Positions 9,314 to 17,212 of a stretch of 38,157 nt of DNA are shown in pieces. This DNA is from SG8-4 sp964598225 (lineage in GTDB: Bacteria > Planctomycetota > Phycisphaerae > Sedimentisphaerales > Anaerobacaceae). How positions within the stretch are numbered: position 1 is the first letter of the stretch; every line of letters begins with the position of its first letter. The stretch covers positions 1 through 38,157 of the forward strand of contig CAZRBG010000055.1 of the NCBI GenBank assembly GCA_964598225.1, read 5' to 3'. The translations under genes were made by a program, and so were the position numbers. A model generated the notes under the pieces. The model was not told the DNA's origin, did no database searches, and worked only from the letters and a program-made list of their open reading frames with translations.

Positions 9314-9958
9314 TCACGATTCATCCTTAATGATTAGGCCGTGTCGTATGACAAAAAGACGGTGGGCAAGACGTCGAGCTTCGATCTTGCTGTGAGTCAC
9401 GTGAAGCGCCGTTACTCGTGTCTCAACCTGTACGCGCTGAAGGAGCTCGTACATCTCTTCACGTGTCTCTTCATCTACCGCACTGAGCGGTTCATCGAGT
9501 AAAAGAATACTTGGACGGAAAGATAAAGCCCGGCCGAGAGCTACACGCTGGCGTTCGCCGCCGCTCAGGGCGCGGGGACTACGCGCGAGCAACGGTTCAA
9601 TCCCCAGTAGTTCGGCCAGATCAGCAACTCGCTTATTAATGACGGCGGGTTTCTCTCGATGTATCTTCAGGGCAAAAGCCAGATGCTCGCGCACCGACAT
9701 AGTCGGAAACAGCGCTCCGTCCTGGGGAACATAGCCGATGCCGCGCAAAGCGGGGCCGGTATTGGTTACGTCACGACCATCGAGGACAATACGACCGGAC
9801 GCAACAGGCTTCAGCCCTGCGATCGCTTCAAGAATGGTCGTCTTGCCGCAACCGGTTCGGCCCATCAGCACGCTGTATTTGCCGCTCTCAACATGGAGTG
9901 AAGCATCGGAAAGCAGGAAATCACCGGCCCGGACACAGATTTTCTCCAATTGAATCAT
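9314..9958 (-). CDS. ABC transporter ATPase, molybdate/tungstate type
   Basis: A 214-aa ATPase. The start is placed at ATG 9958-9956, which overlaps the permease stop in an ATGA arrangement (translational coupling); an upstream in-frame start at 9982 would lie inside the permease gene. Walker A GRTGCGKTT is at 33-41, Q-loop Gln79, signature LSGGE 131-135, Walker B ILLLDE 151-156, H-loop His189. It energises import by the neighbouring permease and binding protein. At 214 aa it lacks the C-terminal Mop/TOBE domain of classical ModC (~350 aa), so the oxyanion feedback site is absent. The best match by architecture is the molybdate/tungstate/sulfate group. Confidence 0.9.
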   Translation of the reverse strand: MIQLEKICVRAGDFLLSDASLHVESGKYSVLMGRTGCGKTTILEAIAGLKPVASGRIVLDGRDVTNTGPALRGIGYVPQDGALFPTMSVREHLAFALKIHREKPAVINKRVADLAELLGIEPLLARSPRALSGGERQRVALGRALSFRPSILLLDEPLSAVDEETREEMYELLQRVQVETRVTALHVTHSKIEARRLAHRLFVIRHGLIIKDES

Positions 9959-10824
9959 ACCATTACATCCTTCGCACCCCACAGTCGGGTTATCAACAAC
10001 ACAAAAATAGCAGCGGTGACCATGATGAGAGAGACAGCAACCGCAGCCTCGATGTCGCCTATACTCATCTCTAAAAAGACAGTCGTTGACAAAACTTCGG
10101 TCTTGTTGCGGGTCGCACCGGCAAAGATGAGCAAAGGTCCGAATTCACCGAGCGACCGAGCCCACGCCAGAGTGTAGGCGGTCAACATGCCCCGCCGGCC
10201 CTCCGGCAGCGAGACGTAGCTGAACGCCTGCCAGCGGTTACAGCCGAGAGTCAGAGCGACCTGTTCGCACCTGGGATTGATCTGCTCGAAAGTGGCTTTC
10301 ATCGTTCGTACTGCGAACGCCGCCGCCACCGCAAACTGGGCCAGGATGACCGCCGGGACCTGATAAACCACCAATTCATTCAGAGAAGCACCGACCCCGG
10401 GAATACGGCTCGTCAGCGGCCAAAACTGGAACAGGATCAGAAGGCTGAGACCCACAACCAGAGGCGGAAGAACGATCGGGACATCGAGGAGGGTATCGAC
10501 AAAGCGGCGGCCGAAAAACTGAGTTCGTGCGAGAAGGTAGCCTATTGGAACTGCGATAAACAGTGACAATATGGCGGAGAGCGAACAGGAAATGAGGCTC
10601 AGAATAATTGAGAAACGAATTTCCGATTTGCCAAGAGCATCGATAATTGGACTGTCGAAGACAATCTCGTGCAGGCTTGACCCCCGGAGCATATAGGCGA
10701 TATCCGCAGCAAGCAGCAGTGCGATCAATAAGACGTAAGAACCTCCCAATGTAGCCAGGCAAATATAGAACAGTCTGTCCGACCATATATGTCGGCGATT
10801 CGAAAGTTGTGCGTCGGGCTTCAT
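9955..10824 (-). CDS. ABC transporter permease, molybdate/tungstate type
   Basis: A 289-aa inner-membrane permease with about six to seven hydrophobic helices. The cytoplasmic EAA loop, which docks the ATPase, is visible near residues 195-220 ('EQVALTLGCNRWQAFSYVSLPE'), followed by 'ARSLGEFGP', a hallmark of ModB/CysT/WtpB-type permeases. The gene starts 18 nt after the binding-protein stop and ends with a 4-nt ATGA overlap into the ATPase, so the three genes form one operon. Substrate is probably molybdate or tungstate by family; sulfate or another oxyanion cannot be excluded. Confidence 0.9.
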   Translation of the reverse strand: MKPDAQLSNRRHIWSDRLFYICLATLGGSYVLLIALLLAADIAYMLRGSSLHEIVFDSPIIDALGKSEIRFSIILSLISCSLSAILSLFIAVPIGYLLARTQFFGRRFVDTLLDVPIVLPPLVVGLSLLILFQFWPLTSRIPGVGASLNELVVYQVPAVILAQFAVAAAFAVRTMKATFEQINPRCEQVALTLGCNRWQAFSYVSLPEGRRGMLTAYTLAWARSLGEFGPLLIFAGATRNKTEVLSTTVFLEMSIGDIEAAVAVSLIMVTAAIFVLLITRLWGAKDVMV

Positions 10825-10842
10825 AAAGAGATGTAGTTCATT

Positions 10843-12351
10843 TTATTGTTGCTCTGTGCGAACGTTAAAGCCTGCGGAGGAGAATGATTCTTTTGATTCG
10901 ATAATTCGTTTCTTCAGTCTGCGCCCGAGATACTTAAATTCGCTGGAACGGGAAATACTGAACGGCTGTATGGCTTTTGCATGATCCGACTCGATCTGAA
11001 CAGCCTCGACTTTATCGTCCTCGGCCAGCGTATCGGTGAAGTAAGCCAGCGTAGCATCGACAGACTTGGTCGTCACCGTCGGGATCAGCATCGCCGAGGA
11101 GGCCGTTTGCATCACGACATTATCCATCACGGCATCATAGACGCTCGTCTTTTTCAGCATCCGGCGCGTCAACACGCCGATTGTGCATTGTTCCGGCTGG
11201 CCTACCGAGACGCGCATGCCCGGCCGGGCAAGGTCAGCCAAACTCTTGATATTCTTCGGATTTTCCTTCGGCACGGCAATGACGATGTCGGTATCCGAGA
11301 CATCCACGTCCTCCTGAAACCAATCTTTGACGTTTTCGAGATAATAACGGTCGCAAGCCATATAGACGTCCGGGAAAGCCGCCCCCTGCCGGTCCTGCCG
11401 GATCGTACGCATCTGGCCGGTGAGGATTCCGCAGCCGTTGTAGACTGTATTGATTACCACTGCCTCGCGCCGCTCGAAGTCCTTAATGATGCTGTCTACA
11501 GCCCGACGGTTAACCGCCCCGCAGAAGAACGTCAGTTCGGGACGCAGTTCCCAGACATCACCTTCGACGGACTCGAAACCGTATTGCCTGAAGACTTTGT
11601 TGCCGACGCGGCTGTTCAGCCAGCGGGCAAAACGAAGCGCCTTCTGAGGCTGGCGCGTCGATTTGGTTACGGCGACACAGATCTCCATCACCGCCGATTC
11701 GAAGACCGGATCGCGAATGACTTCGAGATTATCATACTGGGCGGCCGTCGCATCCCAGATAACGCCGGCGTCAACGGCGCCGAGCTCGACGTCGTTGGCG
11801 ACTTCCGGAACGGTCGGCTTGAAGACACCATTTTCCTCAGTCTGATCTTTGACCCGCTCCCACAAGCCCGCCTTAGCGAGGGATTTCTTCGTCTGTTTGC
11901 CGACAGCGGTTGCTTCCGGATTACCCAGCGCAATCCTTGTTTCTTGACCAAGCAGGTCCTGGATTTCCTGTATGCCTTTTGGATTGCCCGCGGCAACTGC
12001 GATCACCGGCCTCAGATACGCCAAAGGCAACACCTCATCGATGAGACCTTTTTCGTCCGCGATTTCAATATAGCTTCTGTCGCCGGCGATGTAGAGATCG
12101 CCTCTTTGAGAAACCTCGACGTTGCTCAAGAGCGTACCTGATCCGCCATATTGTAATTGAATCCTGGTATCGTACTTTTCCTCGAAGTCCCGGGCGAGCT
12201 GCAGCACCGGCGGTTTGATGCCGGCGGCACAATAGACCAGCAGAGGCTCGCCGGACCCGCCACCCCTCTCGGGCATCGAGAGTACTGTCAGCATGGCAAC
12301 CAGAGCTACAATACCGACCAATCCTATCAATATAAGCTGTTTTCCATTCAT
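10843..12351 (-). CDS. ABC substrate-binding protein with two tandem ModA-like domains
   Basis: A 502-aa protein, about twice the usual ModA length (~250). Residues 1-25 are a signal peptide or anchor. Domain 1 (~37-265) opens with 'LLVYCAAGIKPPVLQLARDF' and has 'YGGSGTLLSNV' and 'DLYIAGD'. Domain 2 (~272-490) opens with 'LTFFCGAVNRRAVDSIIKDF' and has 'YNGCGILTGQM' and 'DVYMACDRYYL'. These aligned landmarks show an internal duplication of the periplasmic oxyanion-binding fold. Domain 1 keeps the anion-loop GGSGTL; domain 2 has NGCGIL, so the two sites may differ in ligand or affinity. It is the first gene of the operon with the permease and ATPase. An AGGGA at 12361-12365 is a plausible ribosome site. 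Confidence 0.87.
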   Translation of the reverse strand: MNGKQLILIGLVGIVALVAMLTVLSMPERGGGSGEPLLVYCAAGIKPPVLQLARDFEEKYDTRIQLQYGGSGTLLSNVEVSQRGDLYIAGDRSYIEIADEKGLIDEVLPLAYLRPVIAVAAGNPKGIQEIQDLLGQETRIALGNPEATAVGKQTKKSLAKAGLWERVKDQTEENGVFKPTVPEVANDVELGAVDAGVIWDATAAQYDNLEVIRDPVFESAVMEICVAVTKSTRQPQKALRFARWLNSRVGNKVFRQYGFESVEGDVWELRPELTFFCGAVNRRAVDSIIKDFERREAVVINTVYNGCGILTGQMRTIRQDRQGAAFPDVYMACDRYYLENVKDWFQEDVDVSDTDIVIAVPKENPKNIKSLADLARPGMRVSVGQPEQCTIGVLTRRMLKKTSVYDAVMDNVVMQTASSAMLIPTVTTKSVDATLAYFTDTLAEDDKVEAVQIESDHAKAIQPFSISRSSEFKYLGRRLKKRIIESKESFSSAGFNVRTEQQ

Positions 12352-12399
12352 GCTATTGCGTCCCTATAACCTTCTCCAGGATCTTGACAGCGACCGGAC

Positions 12400-12428
12400 A
12401 GCATACAATAAATCATCGGTATTTTCAA
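12400..12428 (-). promoter_or_regulatory. Predicted sigma-70 promoter of the ABC operon
   Basis: On the minus strand TTGAAA (12423-12428) and TATGCT (12400-12405) are separated by exactly 17 bp, 49 bp upstream of the binding-protein ATG. The match is 5/6 and 4/6 to consensus. It is seen by eye only; no oxyanion-repressor palindrome was recognised beside it. Confidence 0.45.
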
Positions 12429-12570
12429 CACGATTCCCCCGCCAACTAACACGGCCAAACCTCCCACCACCTAACCGAACCCGAACTCCAGGCCCTGATA
12501 CAATTCCTCCTGTCCCTCTAAACCACCAAACGCCAAAACGCCTGAACACAAAATCCGTTATAGTCTTTTT

Positions 12571-12633
12571 AGCCACAGAGAGTACGGAGAACACCGAGAA
12601 AATCACTTTGACGCGGATTTACACTGATTAACA
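12571..12633. repeat. CACAGAG-type dispersed intergenic repeat
   Basis: The run AGCCACAGAGAGTACGGAGA, then ACACCGAGAA and GCGGATTTACACTGATTA, resembles degenerate CACAGAG/GATTTACAC words that recur in intergenic DNA of many environmental bacteria. The same family returns in the opposite orientation at 15484-15569. The rest of the 12352-12789 gap holds the two predicted promoters and no gene. Confidence 0.6.
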
Positions 12634-12734
12634 CCGTACTGAAACATATTTCAACATTTTCTTTGAGATAAGCTCAACAACCGCACCAGAAAGTTGATGG
12701 CCCTATCGTGAAAAATTAATTCTATCGAGCGTTT

Positions 12735-12765
12735 TTGCCCGATAATACTATATGTTAGTATTATC
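12735..12765 (+). promoter_or_regulatory. Promoter with overlapping 10-bp perfect inverted repeat (candidate operator)
   Basis: GATAATACTA (12741-12750) and TAGTATTATC (12756-12765) are perfect reverse complements around TATGT. A weak -35, TTGCCC (12735-12740), and a -10, TATTAT (12759-12764), are 18 bp apart, so the palindrome fills the spacer and covers the -10. This is the geometry of a repressor or R-M controller operator. It lies 24 bp upstream of the methyltransferase start. Confidence 0.5.
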
Positions 12766-12789
12766 ACATGGGTTGAGAATACTGTAAAT

Positions 12790-13395
12790 ATGTCAATAAA
12801 AGGGGTAGTAGGTTCAAATCAAATAGCGGAAGATCTCGCAAGGGCTGCGCGCGATAGAAGTCCTGTGACCGGCTTGACTCACACCTTCTATAGATATCCA
12901 GCCCGTTATTCGCCAACTTTTGCGTCAACAGCAATAAATCTTTTTTCGCGCCCCGGTGATACGGTCTTGGATCCGTACATGGGTGGTGGGACTACCATTG
13001 TCGAGGCAATGATGGCTGGCAGACATGCCGTCGGAACTGATGTGAATTCACTTTCTGTATTCCTCACAAAAGTCAAAACGACTGAATTGACCGCACGAGA
13101 GAAAAAGGACCTAATTTGGTGGGCTGATCAGATCGTGGCCCGACTAACTTATCGATACCCTGCCAAGAATATTGCTCATTTGCTTGCAGATTTTAGCAAA
13201 ACTAAAAACCTTAATCTGCCTCGAGCCCGGTTTATAAAGAAGATTGTTGCTGCTACCCTAGATTCGCTCGATTTTTTGCAAAGCCAGAACGCCAAAGACT
13301 TTGCCCGCTGTGCTTTGCTTAAGACTTCACAATGGGCTTCTCTATATGTCGCGGCCAATACTCCTGTGTCTGATCTCGGTCTTAATCGAGAATAG
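12790..13395 (+). pseudogene. DNA methyltransferase, truncated after the SAM-binding half
   Basis: The 201-aa product contains 'HTFYRYPARYSPTFA' and motif I 'DPYMGGGTT' (residues 61-69), followed by 'GTDVNSLSVFLTKVKTT', as in the N4/N6-adenine/cytosine methyltransferase family with the order motif I first. Full-length members are roughly twice as long and carry the catalytic (S/D)PPY motif IV in the second half, after a region like the one seen here ('CALLKTSQWA'). That half is missing: translation ends a few residues later at TAG and the nuclease-like gene follows 35 nt on. A 3' deletion is the simplest reading, so methylation activity is unlikely. No Shine-Dalgarno is visible. Base composition is AT-richer than the flanks, fitting transferred defence DNA. 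Confidence 0.72.
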
Positions 13396-13430
13396 TGAAC
13401 CACCATGACGTTCGTCATTAAATTCATGTA

Positions 13431-14447
13431 ATGAAAGAAGCCACAAAACTCAAAACAACATTCTGGCCGATGGTCGGTGGGATCCCCGATGGATTTGTAA
13501 ACTACCTCCTTGTCCTTCGGAAGATCGAGGCTAATAAGATGAGCAGACAGAGGCTCATTAGCTGGCTTGTCGATCATTTCAATATCGCAGACTCCTACGC
13601 ATCAAACATAGTCACAACGCTGTTCCGAGGGACTGGCGTTATCACGCTGGATTCTGGGATTTGCAGGCTTTCAGAAGAAGGGCACTCACTCCTTGATAGT
13701 GCTTCACCACGCAAACTTTATAATCTGTTCAGGGACCGGTTCATCGGTGTTGCTGCCATTACCGACATTCTTAGCGAAAGCCAACCTCTCACGTGGGACG
13801 CACTTTTTGAAGCATGGACTGCCTCGATTAAAAGTGTGATTGGGACACGTTGGAATCGCAGTCATTCCAAAATGCAGTTCAGACATCGCCTGGATTGGCT
13901 TAGGTCACTCAACATCATAAAGAAAGTTGCAGACGGTTACTATTTGTCGACCAGTGGAATGGAAGTGACAACTCAGGCGAAAGTAGGCGCCGCTCGGTCG
14001 CCCCAAGATCGTGAGGCAATCTCACACAATGAAATCGAGAACAAACTGAAGTTGATTGGTGAATTCTTCGAGTTTATGTCTATCAAGCGCGCCAGTGTAA
14101 ACGCTGCGCGCCCCGCTCGGACTGCCAGACTGTCAGAAGATCGTCAACTTGACTGCTTATGGGCGAGGCTTATACACTTTGGCGGGAAAGTTCAGTACGC
14201 ATTTGAGGTGCAGGTCGGCGGGAATATTTCAGATGCTATCGAACGATTGGAGATGGTTGCACCCTTTGTACAGAAAGCTATCGTTGTAACGGATGAGTCT
14301 CAGCAGCAAAAAATTGATGATCGTCTCAAGGTCAAAGGTTCGCCATTACGAGACAAGTTTATCTTCCTGTCCTACGATGACGTCAATGAGGTGGCCGAGG
14401 CGGTAAATGCCCTCAGTGTTTTCACGGGTAAGGTCTTTCACGACTGA
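13431..14447 (+). CDS. Putative restriction endonuclease-like protein (winged helix plus PD-(D/E)xK-like core)
   Basis: A 338-aa protein of unrecognised exact family. The N-terminal ~170 residues look like two helix-turn-helix/winged-helix units ('FPMVGGIPDGFVNYLL...', 'SYASNIVTTLFRGTGVI'). The C-terminal part contains Asp241 in 'RQLDCLW' and 'YAFEVQ' with Glu259 and Gln261, a spacing and context consistent with a D...ExQ variant of the PD-(D/E)xK nuclease core. It follows the methyltransferase remnant directly, which supports a restriction-modification origin. The start lacks a clear ribosome site; an ATGACG/CGTCAT inverted repeat lies at 13404-13417. An intact nuclease beside a dead methyltransferase would be toxic unless the nuclease is also inactive or another methyltransferase protects. 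Function is inferred, not shown. Confidence 0.6.
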   Translation: MKEATKLKTTFWPMVGGIPDGFVNYLLVLRKIEANKMSRQRLISWLVDHFNIADSYASNIVTTLFRGTGVITLDSGICRLSEEGHSLLDSASPRKLYNLFRDRFIGVAAITDILSESQPLTWDALFEAWTASIKSVIGTRWNRSHSKMQFRHRLDWLRSLNIIKKVADGYYLSTSGMEVTTQAKVGAARSPQDREAISHNEIENKLKLIGEFFEFMSIKRASVNAARPARTARLSEDRQLDCLWARLIHFGGKVQYAFEVQVGGNISDAIERLEMVAPFVQKAIVVTDESQQQKIDDRLKVKGSPLRDKFIFLSYDDVNEVAEAVNALSVFTGKVFHD

Positions 14448-14539
14448 TAAGCGCCAACAAGTTCGCATCCGGAAAATTCGCTGCGAATATATAACCGAAT
14501 CCCATAAAGAAAAATCGCTCAGTTCTCGCCCCGCTCATT

Positions 14540-15139
14540 TTAGCCGAAGGCTATGACGGCATAATCACAAAATCCTAATGCGCTGGCTCCTCCCTGCCCG
14601 AAGCTACCTATCAAACAAGGTTTCTGTATCTTGTTGCCGCCCTGCAAGGTCAGTATTGTCCTGGAGAACTGTTCACTTGTGAGGCCAGCGCCTCTGTCAA
14701 CCACATCGATAGTTGGGGCTGTTTCTCTTCCACTATTATTGAGTACCACTGCTATTTGCCTATCGTGATTCTTTTCAGCGTAGTCCCAGTTAAACAGCCC
14801 ATTGTCAGGACCAGAAGGGGGTCTGCCAAACCACTGGGCCGCAGCCATCGTTGGCGTATTTGGTTCCTCGATTGCAGTCAATCTTCGGCTGTCTAACAAG
14901 GCATCCATTGCGTTAGTAAGACGCTCCGTTATGCTGCGTCCAGGCTTCTGTGCTAAGCCAATCGTGGAGATATTCGAAAGATTATCACCAAATGGCCGCC
15001 ATTTGAGACTAAACTTGCCAAACGGTTCCTCCAATCCAACTTCTTTGTGGTCTCCGATACCCGTAAGAATTTCCTCGATCTCACGATTGTTCTTCGCTTC
15101 GAGTGATGACTCGAGCACATCTTTAAGGTTATTGAACAA
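14540..15139 (-). pseudogene. GHKL-type (HSP90-like) ATPase, truncated at the C-terminus
   Basis: The 199-aa product starts at TTG 15139-15137, fixed by AGGAGG at 15145-15150. It holds the N-terminal nucleotide-binding half of a GHKL ATPase: N-box 'TERLTNAMDALLD' (Asn76), G1 'VVDRGAGLT' (Asp148) and G2 'GSFGQGGASALGFC' (178-191). It stops at 'YAVIAFG', immediately after the fold's third motif, whereas defence-associated GHKL proteins of this kind continue for several hundred residues. The gene converges on the nuclease-like gene and is probably a broken member of the same defence island. Confidence 0.7.
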
Positions 15140-15152
15140 TTTCGCCTCCTGA

Positions 15153-15512
15153 TTATCTTAGCTTGAAGATGCCGTCGCTCACAAAGTGCTTCTTAAGTTC
15201 GTAGTCCAGTTCTCCCATAGTAGAATTAAAGAAATCTTTCGCTTTATCCATACTATCGTCGTCATTACCAACCGAAAAAACCAAATTCGGACAAAATCCT
15301 TTGAATCTTATTATATTTTTTCCACCTATGAATAAAAGCGTTTCCCAGCCACAAATGTAGACAAAAAAATCGAAAAAAAAGAAAAAAAAGCTAGGAAAGT
15401 CCCTTCGTTGGGTGGAAATGAGGATTAATGGAAAAGACTCTTTTTTAGTAATTGCCGGCCAAATCAACAATAATAAGTTCAAAAACCGCGAAATCAGTGA
15501 AACCTGTGGCAT
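15153..15512 (-). pseudogene. Unrecognised ORF, probably the 3' remnant of a gene upstream of the GHKL ATPase
   Basis: The frame is open for 119 codons, but only the last ~45 residues ('VGNDDDSMDKAKDFF...ELKKHFVSDGIFKLR') look like protein; the middle is encoded by A/T homopolymers (plus strand 15361-15390) and reads FFFFFF. The stop lies 13 nt before the TTG of the GHKL gene, so the tail may come from a co-transcribed partner whose 5' part is lost. No family is recognised. Confidence 0.35.
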
Positions 15513-15569
15513 AGTTATCAGTATCCGATCAATATTCTCTGTGCTCTCGGTGTCCTCTGTGGCTAAAAA
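15484..15569. repeat. CACAGAG-type dispersed repeat, inverted orientation
   Basis: Words AACCGCGAAATCAGTGAAA, TCTCTGTGCTCTCGGTG and CCTCTGTGGCTAAAAA are the complements of the words at 12571-12633. The two copies bracket the defence island in opposite orientations. Confidence 0.6.
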
Positions 15570-15642
15570 TCAGTGGGTAATGACAAGAATTAGCTTGAAA
15601 ATTTGCGGTTATACGGTGTAATATATAGTTAACGAATTTACC

Positions 15643-15790
15643 ATTGAGAATTATGAATTTAGAATGGTTGAGTCAGGAGAAAAGGCGAAAAGAAAGGCAT
15701 AAAGTTGCAAAGGCACAGAGTTGAAGATGACGGGACGTTTCCGAGCACTTTGTGCCTTTGTCCCTCAGTGCCGTTGTGCCATAGGTATCT
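15643..15790. repeat. AAAGGCACAGAG repeat with inverted arms
   Basis: ACCATT...AATGGT arms frame an AT-rich word array at the left. Further right CAAAGGCACA (15708-15717) is perfectly complementary to TGTGCCTTTG (15751-15760), and GTGCC/GGCAC words continue to ~15780. No coding signal is seen. Confidence 0.55.
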
Positions 15791-15890
15791 GCGGTTCCAT
15801 TTTGGACAGGACAACGTGGTAAAAATGATAAAAATTGCGCGTTAATCGGTACATATCGGCGCTTTTTTGGCCGTTTTGTGGTCTAAATTC

Positions 15891-15978
15891 CCATTCGACA
15901 AGCTCAGAGCAGGCTGTGTGAATGCGTGGCTAAAAAAATGCGAAACAAAGCTTGCCCTGAGCGCAGTCGAACGGGCCA
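15891..15978. repeat. TTCGACAAGCTCAG / CTGAGCGCAGTCGAA dispersed inverted repeat pair
   Basis: CCATTCGACAAGCTCAGAGC at the left and CCTGAGCGCAGTCGAACGGG at the right are imperfect reverse complements about 40 nt apart. This word pair is known to me as a common intergenic repeat across unrelated bacterial phyla. Apparent ORFs here on both strands are made of the repeat and are not credible genes. Confidence 0.65.
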
Positions 15979-16045
15979 ATCTGTTCGTACTGCGTGGTGC
16001 GTACTGCGGGACGGTATTTCTAAAAACGAACCCAATATTACTGTA

Positions 16046-16080
16046 TTACCGCCGCGAACACCGAGGGCGCAGAACCATAG
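16046..16080. repeat. CACAGAG-like repeat fragment left of MITE copy 1
   Basis: CGCCGCGAACACCGAGGGCG followed by CAGAACCATAG belongs to the same degenerate word family. A matching inverted fragment lies on the other side of the element, so the insertion probably split a pre-existing inverted pair. Confidence 0.45.
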
Positions 16081-16089
16081 GATTTTATC

Positions 16090-16275
16090 GTTCATCCGGT
16101 TAATGCGCAGGTAAGATGGCGATCCCCAAAGACCGAGAAAAATCGTTCGGGGCCCCAGATGTCCAAATTACCCCCCTGGCTGCCCTAATTTGGCCATCTG
16201 CCCAAACGATTTTTCTCTCGATCTAATCCCAGGGTCCCGATCTATGCAGTGACCTACTCATTAACCGGATGAAGC
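16090..16275. mobile_element. MITE-like palindromic element, copy 1 (186 bp)
   Basis: Terminal inverted repeats TTCATCCGGTTAATG (from 16091) and CATTAACCGGATGAA (to 16273) bound an element whose two halves are imperfect reverse complements throughout, including GAGAAAAATCGTT against AACGATTTTTCTC and CCAAATTA against TAATTTGG near the centre. It has no ORF. GATTTTAT occurs on both sides (16081-16088 and 16276-16283), an 8-of-9 match as a 9-bp target duplication. Copy 2 at 24294-24479 differs at only two positions by my reading. Non-autonomous transposition by an unlinked transposase is inferred. Confidence 0.85.
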
Positions 16276-16283
16276 GATTTTAT

Positions 16284-16320
16284 GTCCTTTTCTCGGCGGT
16301 CTCTGCGTACTCCGCGGTTA
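16284..16320. repeat. CACAGAG-like repeat fragment right of MITE copy 1
   Basis: TCTCGGCGGTCTCTGCGTAC followed by TCCGCGGTTAAT is the inverse complement type of the fragment at 16046-16080. Confidence 0.45.
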
Positions 16321-16329
16321 ATGGTATAA

Positions 16330-16420
16330 CGGAGAGGGGGGGATTCGAACCCCCGGTAGAGGTTTATACCCCTACGACGGTTTAGCAAACCGTTGCCTTA
16401 AGCCGCTCGGCCACCTCTCC
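16330..16420 (-). tRNA. tRNA-Ser (GCU anticodon)
   Basis: On the minus strand the gene begins GGAGAGGTGGCCGAGC and ends CCTCTCC plus discriminator G. The acceptor stem GGAGAGG/CCTCTCC is perfect. The anticodon arm ACGGTTTGCTAAACCGT gives anticodon GCU, reading AGC/AGU serine codons. The long variable arm and G73 are as expected for tRNA-Ser. The T arm is GGGGGTTCGAATCCCCC. No 3' CCA is encoded, so a tRNA nucleotidyltransferase must add it. Confidence 0.95.
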
Positions 16421-16487
16421 AAGTACTTTATTTATAAAGACTTACAGCTTTCTCAGAAGAACACGTTCTGATAAGTTGCCGCTTACT

Positions 16488-17027
16488 CTACACAAGACGG
16501 ACCAGTTTTGCAAGATAATTACGGGCAAGCTTTATTATTTTGGTACGAATACGCAAAAGGCTCTCGAAAGGTATCTGGAACAGGCCGCGTATCTGCACCT
16601 TGTCCAATTCCGTCGCCGCCTGATGCGCCGCCTCAAGAATTCGCGGCCTATCGAGCAGGCTGTTCGCCGCCACGGCGGCGCCTGCCCGGGCATTGGTAAT
16701 ATGCTCGTGCTTGACCCGGGGCGCCTTGTTGTCGGTCGTTACCGTCACCGCAATCGTCTCGGTCTTCACTCGCTCTTTTCCGCCGGTCGCTTCGATCACG
16801 TAGTTCAATCGCGCAGCGACGTCTTTGCCTTTGATTCCCACTCTGTAGACGAAGGCTTGTTTTGCCTCATACCCGCCCATATATTCGCCTTTCCCGCTGC
16901 GGCAGCCGATTCTTACGTTATCGACCGGCTCCGGCGTGCCGACCGTCGCGCTGATCGTTAGTTTCTTGCCGGGGCGGACTTTGCGTGTCGGAACGTGCGA
17001 AATTGTGATTGTGTCCCATTGCTCGCG
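16488..17027 (-). pseudogene. Remnant of a secreted beta-sandwich protein (N-terminus lost)
   Basis: The minus frame is open from an in-frame TAA at 17030-17028 to the stop at 16488, about 180 codons. Its first half reads like an Ig/beta-sandwich module of an extracellular enzyme: 'WDTITISHVPTRKVRPGKK', 'LTISATVGTPEPVDNVRI', then 'AFVYRVGIKGKDV...LNYVIEATGG'. There is no start codon with a signal peptide, and the first ATG (16880) is inside the module, so the upstream part of the gene is missing. The family cannot be named; carbohydrate-active enzymes often carry such modules. Confidence 0.55.
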
Positions 17028-17102
17028 TTAGACAGATTTGACTCGGAAAAAGTGTTGGAGTGAGAAATATTCAAGATTTAGGAAAATAAATGCAAGATTT
17101 AG

Positions 17103-17131
17103 TACAAATATTTAGCAGCTTCTGGTATAAT
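17103..17131 (+). promoter_or_regulatory. Extended -10 promoter of the autotransporter
   Basis: TGGTATAAT (17123-17131) is a perfect -10 hexamer with the TGn extension. A weak -35, TACAAA (17103-17108), lies 17 bp upstream. It precedes the autotransporter start by about 80 nt in AT-rich DNA. Confidence 0.55.
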
Positions 17132-17212
17132 TACAATTACTACTTCAAGGAGAGTTTTCGTAAGGATTAGACTGACAGGCGTCGACTAATATTCTATTGA
17201 GAGGCCAAATCC

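Noticed and set aside
10981..12141. Plus-strand open frame of 386 codons
   Set aside because: It is antisense to the ABC binding-protein gene, which has clear family motifs; the plus frame has none.
15867..16103. Short open frames on both strands between the defence island and the tRNA
   Set aside because: They are made of the TTCGACAAGCTCAG repeat pair and CACAGAG words, which give open frames by composition.
16476..16961. Plus-strand open frame of 161 codons
   Set aside because: The opposite strand reads as a beta-sandwich protein remnant with natural composition, while the plus frame does not resemble protein.
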